From contig CM076854.1 of the NCBI GenBank assembly GCA_039519185.1, forward strand, positions 17,333,192 to 17,397,191: a DNA stretch of 64,000 nucleotides, in the 5' to 3' direction. The DNA comes from Astragalus membranaceus (lineage: Eukaryota; Streptophyta; Magnoliopsida; Fabales; Fabaceae). Every line of letters starts with the position of its first letter. The stretch's first letter is position 1. The position numbers and the translations under genes are program-made. Shown here one piece after another: positions 32,130-44,099 of this stretch. Below the pieces are notes generated by a model. The model was not told the DNA's origin and made no database searches. It saw nothing but the letters and a program-made list of their open reading frames with translations.

Positions 32130-33330
32130 TTAGAATTAAAGGAATTAAATCTCAACTGGAAGAGTTGATATCGAAGAAGTTTGTTAGGCCTAGTGCTTCG
32201 CAATGGGGTGCTCCGGTATTGCTTGTCAAGAAGAAAGATGGGAGCATGCGATTGTGTATTGATTACCGCCAATTGAACAAGGTGACTATCAAGAATAAGT
32301 ATCCTCTACCAAGGATACACGATTTTCTCGATCAACTTCGAGGTGCTGCACTGTTTTCTAAAAGTGAGAGCTTTAGAAAAGTGAGACCTTTAGATATTCC
32401 GAAGACAGCTTTCCGTTCTCGGTATGGACATTACGAGTTTGTAGTGATGCCCTTCGGTCTAACTAATGCTCCCGCGGTATTCATGGATTACATGAACCGA
32501 GTCTTCCACCCGTACCTGGATCAGGTTGTAGTGGTGTTCATCGATGATATCTTGGTGTACTCGAAGACCCTTGAGGAGCATGTTCAGCATCTCCGAATTG
32601 TTCTGAATGTACTCCGAGAAAAGAAGCTGTATGCAAAGCCCTCAAAGTGTGATTTCTGGATGCCTGAGGTAAAGTTTCTGGGTCATGTGATATCTCAGTC
32701 GGGAGTCGCAGTCCATCCTAGTAAGGTAGAAGCAGTGTTGAATTGGGAACAACCAATGTCTGTGACCGAAGTAAGAAGTTTCTTAGGTCTAGCTGGTTAC
32801 TATCGGAGGTTTATTGAAGGGTTCTCACAGTTAGTCCTTCTGCTTACTCGGTTAACCCGCAAGGGTCAGCCGTTTGAATGGAGTTCCGATTGAGAGGAAA
32901 GTTTTTGAGAGTTGAAAAGTTGGTTGACATCTGCTCCGATCCTAATTCTTCCAGATCCGTCACTGGGATTCCAAATTTACCGTGATGCCTCTGTGAAGGG
33001 TTTAGGATGTTTTCTTATACAGAATCAACAAGTGGTTGCCTATGCCTCCAGATAGTTGAAACCGCAAGAAGAGAATTAACCAACTCATGACCTAGAGTTT
33101 GCAGCAATTGTGTATGCCCTAAAGATTTGGAGACATTACCTATACGGTTCTCGTTTCGAAGTCTTTAGTGATCACAAAAGCTTGAAGTATCTGTTCGACC
33201 AGAAATAATTGAATAATTGGCAAAGAAGATGGGTTGAGTTTCTGAAGGATTACGACTTCGAGTTGAAGTATCATCCCGGGAAGGCCAATGTTGTAGCTGA
33301 TGCGTTGAGTAGGAAGTCTATTCATGCGGC
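32130..33330 (+). pseudogene. Gypsy reverse transcriptase and RNase H, damaged
   Basis: RT is readable at 32165-32893, with FVRPSASQWGAPVLLVKKKDG, CIDYRQLNKVTIKNKYPLPRI, MPFGLTNAPAVFMDYMNRVF and the catalytic FIDDIL near 32540. The fragment between FSK and IPKTAFRS is aberrant: the usual LRSGYHQ segment is missing, probably through a local deletion and rearrangement. A TGA at 32891-32893 interrupts the start of RNase H. RNase H follows (YRDAS, THDLEF, FEVFSDHKSLKYL, GKANVVADALSR), with stops at about 33053 (TAG at a CAG-type codon), 33074 and 33206 (TAA). Confidence 0.85.
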
Positions 33331-34290
33331 AGAATTAATGATGCATGAGATGAAGCTGCTAGAGTCTTTCAGAGACTTAGATCTGAATGTGAAGCAAGGG
33401 AAGAACCGGTTAGTGTTGAGTCATATCCAGATTTTGAGTTTATTGAGAAATCCTATTTGCTCAGCTCTAGAAATTGATGTAGAGTTGAAAGCTCAAAGAA
33501 GGTTACCAAATTTTACCGAAGATAGTTATGGGATTATTTGCTTCAACGGTAGGATTTGTGTGCCAAAGGATGATGACATCAAAAGGCAAGTGTTAGAGGA
33601 AGCACATCGAAGTCAGTATTCCATACATCCTGGATCGATCTACCAAGATGTATCGGGATTTGAAATAGATGTACTGGTGGCCCGAAATGAAAGTAGAGGT
33701 TGCAAAATTTGTGACTCGATGCCTAACTTGTCAAAGGGTTAAGGCAGAGCACCAGAAGCCTGCTGGTCAGTTACAGCCGCTGAATGTGCCAGTCTGGAAA
33801 TGGGAAGATATTTCTATGGACTTTGTTAACGAAAGAAAATGGGAGGATCATCTTCCATTGGTGGAGTTTGCATGGAGTTCCTACAAGTATTGTGTCAGAT
33901 CGTGATCCAAAATTCACTTCTCGATTTTGGAAAGCTTTAAACCAAGCTTTGGCAACAAAAGTGGTTGTTAGTACCGCTTATCATCCGCAGACAAATGGTC
34001 AGACAGAGAGGACTATTCAGACTTTAGAAGATATGCTTCGCGCTTGTGTGCTTGATAACGAAAGAAAATGGGAGGATCATCTTCCATTGGTGGAGTTTGC
34101 TTATAACAACAGCTATAATTCCAGTATCGGAATGGCTCCATTTGAAGCCTTGTATGGGAGGAAGTGCAGAACGCCATTGTGTTGTTGGGATGTCGGTGAA
34201 GATCGGTTATTAGGACCCGATTTGGTTCTTGAGACAACCGAAAAGATCCGGCAAATCAGAGAAAGAATGAAGGTTGGCAGAAGAGCTATG
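33331..34290 (+). pseudogene. Gypsy integrase core with deletion and templated insertion
   Basis: The HHCC zinc region is split by a frameshift near 33650-33670 (HRSQYSIHPG, then CLTCQRVKAEHQKPAG). The catalytic core starts at WEDISMDFV. About 49 residues that the related element at 57840-57990 has between MDFV and HGVP are replaced here by a 45-base copy of a segment found further downstream (33827-33871 duplicates 34056-34100). The second Asp (IVSDRDPKF) and the region of the catalytic Glu (ERTIQTLEDML) follow. A further frameshift lies near 34270. Confidence 0.85.
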
Positions 34291-34295
34291 CGGAC

Positions 34296-34742
34296 ATGAG
34301 AAGAATACCACTAGAGTTTGAGTATGGTGATCATGTATTTTTGAGAGTTTCTCCAACAATTGGTATCGGTAGACTATTGCGGGCGAAGAAACTCAGTCCT
34401 CGGTATATTGGACCTTTCCAAATTATCGAGCGTATTGGGCTAGTAGCTTACCGTATTGCTTTACCTCCAGCTTTGTCCAATCTGCATGATGTATTCCATG
34501 TATCTCAGCTAAGGAAATACATTTCCGATCCGAGTCAACCGTTTAGTTTCGAGACGATTGACCTTAGGCCGGATTTGTCTTTTCAACCTCGTCCTAGTTA
34601 CATCATGGAACGTGGCGAGAAGACGCTTCGAACGATGACAATTCCCATTGTCAAAGCAATTTGGGATGGATTTTCGATCGAGGAAGCTACATGGGAATTA
34701 GAGGACGACATGCGGGCTAGATATCCGTATCTATTTTCATGA
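34296..34742 (+). pseudogene. Integrase C-terminus and chromodomain-like tail
   Basis: The frame shows the GDHVFLRVSP block, SPRYIGPFQIIERIG, LHDVFHVSQLRKY and a final chromodomain-like segment with ATWELEDDM and RYPYLF just before the stop at 34740-34742. This tail, typical of Tekay/Del chromoviruses, is thought to direct integration to heterochromatin. Confidence 0.82.
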
Positions 34743-34792
34743 GGTATGTTTTGTTCAATTTTGAGGACAAAATTTTTAAAAGTTGGGGTGAT

Positions 34793-36993
34793 TGTAACAT
34801 CCCTAATTTCGGTTAATTTCGTTTTAAGAAATTAACTAGCGAATTATTATTCGATAAAATAATAATTCATGTCATGGAAATGTTAAAAGCGTGAAAGCAA
34901 CATTTAATTGTTGATTGTATGAATTATGTGATTGTTTTGGGGTAGAAATAGAATTATATGAGGATTAGAGAGCCAAGGACGTTTTGGTCTTTTCCAACCA
35001 TTTAAACCCTCAGCCCATTAAAACATTATAACCCTCACTTCATCCTCATCATTCAGCTGGAACTAGAAAAATAGAAAAGAGAATAGGGAGAGAAAGAGAA
35101 AGAAATCGTGAGAGCGAAGAGGAAGAGAAGGAGAAGGGAATTAATCCAGAAACCTCGATGCATGTAGGTGATTTCTAACCCATTCTTCTCCATTTTCAAT
35201 TCCCTTTCCAGTGGTGCTAATTACAATAGCTGATTCTCCCTCTTCCATCATCCTCCATTTTCGAACTTGAAGCTCCACCTTGGCCATTAATGGAGTTTTA
35301 AGCTCTTAGGGACTTTACTTGTTCAAGTGAAGGCTAGATTGGGGTAGAATTGAAGCTACATTGTATTTTGAAGCAAATAGAAGGAAAGTTCAGTAGCAAA
35401 GAAAAGCAGAGTTGCTGATCTCGATGTTCATAGTGAGTGAGTTTCGGTTTTGAGGTCTTGGACGCGTTTGGTACGAGTTCGTGAAGTTTCGGAGTCGTTG
35501 AACTTCAAAGTCTCGGGTGTTGCGTGATTTTCATCACGACCGGTGAGTTCTACTCGCTTAGGGTTTTTAATATTGGAGTTTTGATTGTTGTTAGTTGCTT
35601 GAACATTATGTACAACTTCGTTTTTATGAAATTCGAGTCTAGAAATATGTTTTCGAAAATGTCTCGTTTCGGCGTCGTTTTAACGATTTAATGAATATGT
35701 ATCGTGTGATTGTTGTGAAATTGGTTGATGTTACTTGTTTTGGACTGGAATATTGTCTGGTATTATCTGTTTTGAGGTTGGATTTTGATCGGGTTACGGA
35801 TTGGACGAGATAGGAAAAGCGAAACGGAACGAAATAAGTGAATTGTGACTCTGGTACAGGCAGCACAGGTCGTGCTACCCCTAGCACGGGTCGTGCCAAC
35901 CTTTCTGGTTAACTGCAATTGCATTTCCAGGCAGCACGAGTCGTGCTATGTCTGGCACGGGTCGTGCCAAGTCTTTAGTCCCCGATTGCCAAAAATTCGT
36001 TTCGCCGCTCCTTTCGGTTCCAAACCTCTTCCAATCATCTACTCAACCGTCCCTCATGTAATTGGACCAATGATACTCTGTTTTTGAACATGATTACAAG
36101 GTTTAAGGTTAATTGTTTTTGAAAGTCATAATTGTTTCAAAAACCGTAAAGTAGTACACGTGAGCGAACATGTGTTATGTTTACTATCATGGAACTAAAT
36201 GTTCAAGCGACTGTCTATACATGGAACTAAATGTTCAAGCGACTATTTATACATGGAACTAAATGTTGAAGCGACTGTTTATTCATGGAGCTAAATGTTC
36301 AATCAAGTCAGGATATGTAAATTATATCAAAGCGCGGGTGACGACCCAGTTGATTAGTATACTAGGGGAGGGGAAGTCATGAGCCCTAGAACCTAGGCCT
36401 CACAAGGTTTGAAGCTAGTGTAAGCTAGTGGAGAGGTTTGACGGTAAAGGCAGAGCTTTTACCGAAGATGTACTATGGCATGTCAGGAAAAGCTATATGC
36501 ACGTAGGACCTAAATGGACTACGATTAAATGAACAAGAATAAATGGACCGATAGTCATTGTGAGGGGTTACGGTAAAACTCACTGAGATAATGTTTATCT
36601 CACCCTGTATATGTGAATGTTTTACAGATACTCAGGGAAAGAACAAGGCAAGGAAGCATGGGTGATGAGACCTTAAGGAGAGCGTGAAGTTTTAAACTTA
36701 TGTTCATGATGTTTTTCCCTTAGTGATTGTACCTCGATTTGATGGAACTAGCTACCAGTTAATAATCGTTTCTGCTAATTTCTTGTTGGATATTGAACAA
36801 TAGGAGTTGTTAGTAAAAAGGACATGGTACTTGGTTATAATTTAGAAGTCTTGAGCTATGTATGCCTCTTGATTTTGGATTATGTTAAGAGTTTTTAGTT
36901 TTGTTAAATATCTGAAACAGGAAATATTACTCTGATTTATGTCATTTCGTGCATCTTAGCATTTCTACTTGATAGAAATTTTAGGGTGTTACA
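34793..36993 (+). repeat. 3' LTR of the gypsy chromovirus
   Basis: This LTR is 2201 bp. Relative to the 5' LTR it has a fourth palindrome (35955-35967), an extra copy of the CATGGAACTAAATGTTC unit (four units at 36188-36303) and a short extra stretch near 35505-35530. These account for most of the length difference. Confidence 0.92.
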
Positions 36994-37290
36994 GCAATGA
37001 TGAAGGAATTAATGATTGGAAATGTTGAATGGAAGAAGAAGAGGGATTTTGGAAATGGGAATGATGAATAACCCTAATTTTATTTGGGATCCAAGTCACC
37101 ATTTAAAAAATAAAATAAAATAAAATGAAAAATAATAAGGTGGCAAATCTAGAAGGGATATCTGTTTGGCACATCAGCAATTGTTAACAAAGTGATTAGC
37201 ATAAGGACTAAAATAAAAAAGTTTGCCTTTGCAATAATTTATTTTTAAAAAAAAATTAGTAGGGAGTAAATTATCTAAAAAGGCTTTTGA
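36994..37290 (-). repeat. Right arm of the long-inverted-repeat element
   Basis: From about 37060 to 37290 this is the inverted copy of 27826-28060. Together with the left arm it encloses the gypsy chromovirus, so the gypsy inserted into an existing element. The last 40 bases are less similar to the left arm's outer end. Confidence 0.62.
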
Positions 37291-37367
37291 ATATTGTTTA
37301 CTGAACATGACTTAGTTTTGTTTATTTTGTAAGCCCACCTATTTTTTTTGTCAGATGCTCAAGAGTA

Positions 37368-37444
37368 AAAAGTTAAACGGCCCAAATCAAATACAAATAC
37401 AGGGCCCAAATCAATTAGGGTTTTCAAACATCTATAGTATATAT
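37368..37444 (+). promoter_or_regulatory. HDAC promoter: two site-II motifs, telo-box, TATA box
   Basis: Two GGCCCA words (site II, TGGGCC on the other strand) near 37379 and 37403 are followed by ATTAGGGTTTT (a telo-box) near 37414 and TATATAA at 37438-37444. Site II plus telo-box is a known pair in plant housekeeping promoters. The same arrangement is kept in the second copy near 47375-47450. Confidence 0.6.
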
Positions 37445-37469
37445 AAGACAGTGGTGGACATCATAGGCA

Positions 37470-39281
37470 TCTTGTAGAAACGAGAGGCAAAACGTCAACA
37501 AAATTTCTATGCTTCAAGGATCTGATTCGATCCAAAATTTTATCCCAGAGACTTGCATAAAACTATCGAGGTTTGCTTCACAGTATCCCATATGATTTTT
37601 AATTTGATAATAATCTTTCGTATGTGGAATATCTACTTTTTTCTTGACTTTTTTCATATGATTTGTTTCGTAACATTTGATTTTGATCTGTCACTAACAG
37701 TAATTTTATAGATTGATCCCTAAGGACTCTTGGAGAAGCATTCAGTAGACCAAGGGAGACTGCAGAAGATAGATTCTAATCAGATCTTAAGGTATTAGCT
37801 AGAAATTAAATATTTTTGGAGTGAAAGCATTTCTTACATGAGTACAAAAGATACGAGTCCAACAAAAAAAATGTAAGATGATGTTAAAATAATTCAATGT
37901 AAATAAAGAAGGATATGCTTGTGGAAAGGATTAGTCTCCTTCAACGAGACAAACCGATATTAAAATCTTTGTTGAATGACCATGGTTAGTGCTGGATAAG
38001 AAGGATATGTCTTGTGGAAAGCATTTCTACAATAATTTAGTGTAGATTTTGATGTCTTTTTAATATTATCTTGAGTTTCTTATTTGATAAGGAATTATTC
38101 TTATATATAAATTCTTACAAAATATAGGTAAAAGTTGGTTAACAAATATTGTTGTATTTGGTCCAGAATTTGGACCAAATACATCAACTTTCAGTGGACG
38201 TTAATTAAACTAGGTAGGTTGAGATAGTTTTCCCCTACAAGTTAGAACCTATATGATCTCTTAAGCATCCTAAATTTCTCTGGTGATCAGTGTTTTCCAT
38301 TACATAAGCTAATGATACCTAATAATTAAGTATTGGCCATCGTTGATAGTATTGCATATAGATACCAAAAATCCGTTGGATTGTATCAACCGTTTACATC
38401 AATTGTAAATGGGTTGTGGCACCCCCTAGTGCCCGTGTAATAAAATTCTTTGACTTATCAAAAAAAAAAAAGATACCAAAATCAGAATAGGAGAGAATTG
38501 CAAGAAAATTATGTTTTAAAGTATTATAAATATAAAAACTTATAAGGCAGATTTAAATAATTTTTTTAACTTTTCTTCCATCTAAATAAATTTTTTTAAA
38601 CAAGTTTTAATTAGTTGTGCATTTTGGGTCGGCCCAAAAAAATAAATAGATTCCTCATGGTTATCTGTAATTAATTAGTTTTCTATGTATTTCTCTCTAG
38701 AAAAAAAATGCTTTTTATGTTAGTTTCATTAATGATAGTTTTTTTAGTCAAATCTATATATATTTTGAAAATTTAAAATTCCTTTTTTGGCCGGGGGGGG
38801 GGGGGAGGGGGAGGGGATTTAGTATTCATTTTGAATAAAAGATTCGTAACAAATGAAATGTAGATACTTCAAAACACCAGAAGTTTTAGATGGAAAGTTT
38901 TAAATGACTTCATTTAATATATTTCCTTACATACATTAAAATATATTATAAAAAAATAATACAAGCATATTATTTATAAATTTTCAAATACTTAAAATAT
39001 TTTCTAATTAGGAGATTTTCTTTAAGGTAAATATTCATATTAGCATAATGACTATTAATAAATAAGAAAATAATTAATTTATTTATTTTTTTAAATAAAT
39101 AATAAATTTCTAATTAGAATATTTTGTCTAAATAGAATATTTTATTTTAAGTAAATATACTTAACTATAATTTGTTTAAGACTAATGAATTCTTTCCAAC
39201 TAAACCAGCATTTGCTTTCTAGTTCTTTTCACAGGTATAAAATTCTTACAAGGTCATCCAACGAAACCACAAAGGATTCAA
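37470..39281 (+). other. HDAC 5' untranslated region with a leader intron
   Basis: A leader intron is likely between AAG|GTATTAG (donor GT at 37794) and TTTTCACAG|GT (acceptor AG at 39233-39234), 47 bases before the ATG. The duplicate copy retains both sites (donor 47786, acceptor 48729). An additional short intron from about 37570 to 37716 is possible. A 100-bp polyA-tailed insertion lies inside the intron. No ORF is present. Confidence 0.5.
38371..38470 (+). mobile_element. Short polyA-tailed retroposon (SINE or truncated LINE)
   Basis: A 100-base segment ending TTGACTTATC plus an A-run is flanked by an 11-base direct repeat AGATACCAAAA (38360-38370 and 38471-38481). This is a target duplication of the size made by LINE machinery. 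The duplicate copy of this intron at 47.8-48.7 kb lacks it. Confidence 0.7.
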
Positions 39282-40193
39282 ATGGAAAGTGGAGGTAATT
39301 CCCTTCCATCAGGTTCAGATGGTGTGAAGAGAAAGGTTTCATATTTCTATGATCCAGAAATTGGAAACTATTATTATGGTCAAGGTCACCCAATGAGACC
39401 ACATAGGATTCGAATGACACATGCTCTTTTAGTCCACTATGGCTTACTTCAAAGAATGCAAATCCAAAAGCCTATTGCTGCTAAAGACAACGATCTCTGC
39501 CAGTTCCATGCTGATGATTATGTCTCTTTTTTGAAAAGCATCTCTGCTGAAACAAATTCAGATCTTTTGAGACAGATGAAAAGGTTTAACGTTGGTGAAG
39601 ATTGTCCTTTGTTTGATGGTCTTTATTCTTTTTGTCAATTATATGCAGGAGGTTCTGTTGGTGGTGCATTAAAATTAAACCAAGGAGTATCTGATATTGC
39701 AATTAATTGGGCTGGTGGGTTACATCATGCAAAGAAATGTGAAGCTTCTGGGTTTTGCTATGTGAACGATATTGTGTTGGCTATTTTGGAACTTCTCAAG
39801 ACACATGAGCGTGTTCTATATGTGGACATTGATATACACCATGGTGATGGTGTAGAAGAGGCATTTTACACCACTGATAAGGTTATGACAGTTTCATTTC
39901 ATAAGTTTGGGGATTATTTTCCTGGAACAGGTGATATTCTTGATATTGGATATGGTAAAGGGAAATATTATTCACTGAATGTTCCTTTGAATGATGGAAT
40001 TGATGACGAGAGTTATAGTTATCTGTTTAAGCCAATAATGGAAAAGGTTATGGAAGTTTATAAGCCTGGTGCTGTGGTATTACAATGTGGTGCCGATTCC
40101 TTATCAGGAGATAGATTAGGTTGTTTTAATCTATCAATCATGTCGACTTTCCGAATGCACTTGAAAGACAGCACAGCTTGCCCGACACTTTAA
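39282..40193 (+). pseudogene. Class I (RPD3-type) histone deacetylase, HDA19-like, 3'-truncated
   Basis: The frame of 303 residues closely resembles plant HDA19 from its start. It has YFYDPEIGNYYYGQGHPMRP at 21-40, NWAGGLHHAKKCEASGFCYVND at 142-163 with the His148-His149 dyad, zinc ligands Asp184 and His186 in DIDIHHGDG, and Asp272 in GADSLSGDRLG. Homology ends at residue 286 (NLSI, base 40139). The last 17 residues come from an adjoining antisense gypsy fragment. The glycine-rich loop with the catalytic tyrosine, the rest of the fold and the acidic C-tail are lost; the usual length is about 470-500 residues. It probably cannot deacetylate histones. The ATG matches the HDA19 N-terminus and follows a leader splice acceptor. 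No intron interrupts these 860 bases. Confidence 0.85.
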
Positions 40194-40923
40194 GCATATA
40201 TATAAACTCATAACGAGTGGTGCCACCCGAAGAATCCCGACGACGCTGTCTCAGTCGATGCAGCCAACATCATAACATAAGCTTCGACGCCCTGGAATAG
40301 ACAATGACTTGTAGAAGTGAATGTGATAACAGCTTTAGAATTGGTCGGTTGTAGCTTCACTGACTCGGAGGCGAAACCGATAGTCCGAAGAAAACAATTA
40401 ATTGTTACCCAGATGGCAGATATCCATTTCATACCTAGGACAATATCCACATTCTCGGTGGATTGTCTGTAGCCTTGACTTTCTGAGCATTTGCAGTGTA
40501 GACTCTCCCGGGTGTGGGAGCAGCTTTCTCCTCTCTGTTCCTCCTCCTTGTTGGGTACTCGTTAGTATTATGAACCTCCCCCCTTACAATAAAAACAATG
40601 ATAGGAGTCCATACGACATTCACCATGGTGGGACTTCCACATTTGGAACACTTGCTGAACTTTGAGAAATCAGACGATTGCACTTTCTTTCCTTTGTTAA
40701 GGTTACCCTTTGACCCTGCCTTCGGAGTTGATGGTTCAGCTACCTTCTACTTTCCTTTCCAATATTCCCTAAGATGAAACGGGTTTTTAAGGAACTTCGG
40801 TCATGGCCGAGGACTACGTCTTGATCATCCTGCCATAATTCCGCTTAGGATACACCAAGTATTGAGTTGATCAGGCTCAATGTCTCTTAGCATCACAAGT
40901 ATAATTACAACAAAGACTAACAA
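40140..40923 (-). pseudogene. Antisense gypsy Gag/protease remnant truncating the HDAC
   Basis: On the minus strand two frames (40435-40683 and 40208-40450) show a broken Gag end (KFSKCSKCG, then a damaged zinc knuckle), GRVYTANAQKVKATDN, and a protease end with MDIVLGMKW. These match the order seen in the plus-strand gypsy at 31300-31830. It is the 3' part of a minus-strand gypsy whose 5' LTR lies at 44100-46491, with a solo LTR inserted between. Pol is missing, so the deletion end coincides with the loss of the HDAC 3' half. Confidence 0.75.
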
Positions 40924-41033
40924 TGTAACACCCCGGTATTTCTTTAACAAAGAAATACCTAAATATACAATTTGGTACAAATCAGAGTATAAAAATTCCT
41001 GTTTAGATATACATCTTTATAAGAAACAGCGGA

Positions 41034-41036
<3 letters not shown>

Positions 41037-41122
<86 letters not shown>
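41037..41122. repeat. (AT)n microsatellite, about 86 bp
   Basis: This is an uninterrupted TA repeat inside the solo LTR. It accounts for the Ile-Tyr open frames on both strands, which are not genes. Confidence 0.95.
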
Positions 41123-41123
<1 letters not shown>

Positions 41124-41875
41124 CACTATACAATTTCGAGTCATAAGACCGAATACAGAGACGACTATAGCAGAACATGAACAACTTTAAACGAATCAGT
41201 CTTCAAGCTTCTCATCGAACTCGGCAACTAACCATGCCGCTTGCTGTCCTTACTTCCTGTTCTCTGTAAAAACAACAAATATGGATTGGGTGAGACAACT
41301 TGTCTCAGTGAGCTCTACCGTGCCCCCTCACTAACACTCGGTTTATTTTAAAACCGATTTCAACATAGTTATAGTTACATACGTATATAACTATTTATCA
41401 ACATAAATATAGCTCATTACCGACCGTGCAACAGGTCACTAATCTCGGTAATTTAAGTACTATCATTTATATTGTTAAGCCTAGTCGATTAATTTATAAT
41501 CACTAGCTTTCCAAGCGAAACGCCGATCGTGCAACAGTTCACTAATCCCGGCGAATCGTGTTCTTAACTTAGCATAAACCGGCCGTGCAACAATTCACTA
41601 ATCCCGGTAACCCACGAATTGAACACGCCAAAACGTAAACAGGGCCTAGGGTGATGGCTCATGACTTCCCTTCCTAGTATGCTACTTGTCGGGTCGTCAC
41701 CCAACGCGATACATATTACAATACGTATCAATTCTCGAGAGTTAGATAATTTATATCTTTTCGATCACCAAAGGATCAATCACATAATAATTGGATAAAC
41801 AATATCCATATCGATCTATAATCCGTTTAGAGGAATTCATAATTTAGACCTCCGGGATTATAATCATATTCAATT

Positions 41876-41975
<100 letters not shown>

Positions 41976-44083
41976 GTCAGTCCATCAGTCGGTGTATCCA
42001 CACGTGTACTACGGTTGCGGTTTTTCGATCAAATAGGATTTCAAAGCTCTTTTTCAAAGATCTTTTTCAAAATAAGGTTTTCAGTAAGGCAATATCCTTA
42101 AAATTGGTTGGGAAGAAGGTTAGAAGTGATTTGGGATCGAAAGGAGCGACGAAATGAGAAATCGGAGTCCGTTAACAGAACCTCACGCACGGTCCGTGCC
42201 CAGGGGCGCACGACCCGTGCGTCCGGTTCTGTTTCCCGATTCTAATCCGATTCTAATTTCGCTTTTCCGTTTCTCGCCCAAATCGAATTCCGATCGTAAT
42301 CCAACCTAAAAACAGATTTAACAAGCCACATTCCAGACTATATTCCAGCGAAAGCGTTTAAATCACAATTTCATAAAATGCTCAACATTTCGATAAAAAC
42401 CGTAAAAACGCGATATTGCTCAAAAACGGTTTTCGACCCGAAATTCTTTTCAATATCAGTTTCTCGCCGAGAATCAAAATGTATAATTATTTCAGAAAAC
42501 ATAATTTTCCCTAATCCGTGAGTAGAAATCACCCGGTTGACGATCTCGCGGGAAAAACACGCCGGAGCACGAGCGATCGGACCGTAATCAATCGAACAAT
42601 CCTCGTAGTCACGTACTCGCATCGAACTTGGTCAGGACTCGAGACAGCAACCTCCACTGCTCCTATTTAATCCCAGCAACTCCGACACGTTTATCGATAC
42701 TGACTTCTTTTTCGGTGCATAGAATTTGCATCCCTCGTGACTTGGCAACTCGAACTCCAAAATAAACATTTCCAGTTCTTTTTTCTATTTTCCAGCAACA
42801 GATTGCAGATTTGCAACTGCCATATCTATGTCAATTCGCAACCAAACTCCTTCAAATCAGTGACCATTCTGAAGAGGATTTTGTCTACTTTCTGATGGAG
42901 GAATATTCACACGCATGCATGCAGTAATCTGGGAGTTATCATCGAAACAATAGGACTGGTTCAGCACAGTGCCTGATTCTAAATCTGAAACTTGTGAACA
43001 TGATATATCTCTCATTTCTCCATGAAATCATACGGTTCTTGTGCCCAACATGAAGAGCTTTTTGTCTACTTTGCAGAGAAACAAAAATCGTGATCATAGG
43101 AGCTTTGTACTGGGGATACGATGCAATCATTGAAAGGTACCAACACTGTTTTTACCCAGAAATTCTGATGAACTTAAATCATCATCGTCAATCACTTGCC
43201 ATTACGAATTCGAGCTCCAAAACCGAATTGCATTTCCTCCATGGATCCCCCTCTGTCCACTACAACCCCAAACCAGAAGGGAGACCTTTACAAGGTTCAG
43301 ATACTGAATGTTGACTTCTCACTTGATTAATGAGCTTCACAAATCAACATGCAAGCACTAAACTCCTCAAAACTCCATCTTTGCTACTTGAGAGCTAGGA
43401 GGTTCAGAAATGGTAACAACTGAATGAAAAGGAATGGGATGATGATAGTTAGATGGTTGGAAAGAGGATGAAAAACTGAATTGAAGGGATAAACATTCAC
43501 TTACATACAATGGTTTTGATGAATTCTTCTTCACCTCCTCTTCTCTTCTCTCTCTCTCTCTCTCGCATTTTCTTCTTTCTCTCACTCTCACATTTTCTGT
43601 TTTGTCTAAGCTGCTGAATGAGGGGGAAAGGAGGGTGCTCAGCTAGTTTAGTGAGCTGAGGTGCTTAAAAAAAGGGGAAATGTCCGAAATACCCTTACTC
43701 CTTAGTTCTCATTTAAATTCATTTTAATCAATCAAGCACTCATAAATCCAAATCTTAGGAATTTAAGTCCCATACTCATGATTCTACCCTGACCAGGACC
43801 CAGTTAATCATTCGTTAGTTGACACGTCGTCAACAAGAGATGAAATGACGATTTTACCCTTGTGCTAGAATTGTTCATTTAAATTATGACTAAGCCACAA
43901 TTAAATGTAGAGTAGGATTTCTTTGGACTTTTCCTCAACTATTAATCTCCGAGACACGACCAATTATTCCTACAAATAATTACTCGGTCTTTGGCATTAT
44001 AGTACGAGTCTTTAAAAATTAGGGATGTTACAAACAAGGAATCGACTCAACCCTAAACTAAACTAAGCCCGACTAGGTCGAAC

Positions 44084-44099
44084 TGCTCTAATACCAAAA
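44084..44099 (-). promoter_or_regulatory. Primer binding site of the minus-strand gypsy
   Basis: The plus strand reads GCTCTAATACCAAAA directly before the LTR start. The minus strand is TTTTGGTATTAGAGC, an initiator-Met primer site with one change. It shows that the LTR at 44100 is a 5' LTR on the minus strand. Confidence 0.8.

Larger units (their letters stand above)
28243..36993 (+). mobile_element. Gypsy chromovirus (Tekay/Del-like), degenerate
   Basis: The element has two LTRs (28243-30367 and 34793-36993) starting TGTAACATCCC and ending GGGTGTTACA. An initiator-Met primer site lies 3 bases after the 5' LTR, and a polypurine tract (AAAGTTGGGGTGAT) precedes the 3' LTR. Between them lie Gag, protease, RT, RNase H, integrase and a C-terminal chromodomain-like tail in order, broken by stops and frameshifts. 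The LTRs differ at many sites and by 76 bp in length, so this copy is clearly older than the copia and Ogre-like elements. The 5-bp flanks (AAAGT and GCAAT) do not match. It is inserted within the inverted-repeat element, whose right arm is at 37060-37290. Confidence 0.93.

Noticed and set aside
40140..40193. Last 17 residues of the HDAC frame as an alternative HDAC C-terminus
   Set aside because: They do not match HDAC, and the reverse strand continues the gypsy protease-region similarity. It is read-through into a transposon.
40880..41146. Ile-Tyr repeat frames on both strands (also 41874-42101)
   Set aside because: They are translations of (AT)n microsatellites.
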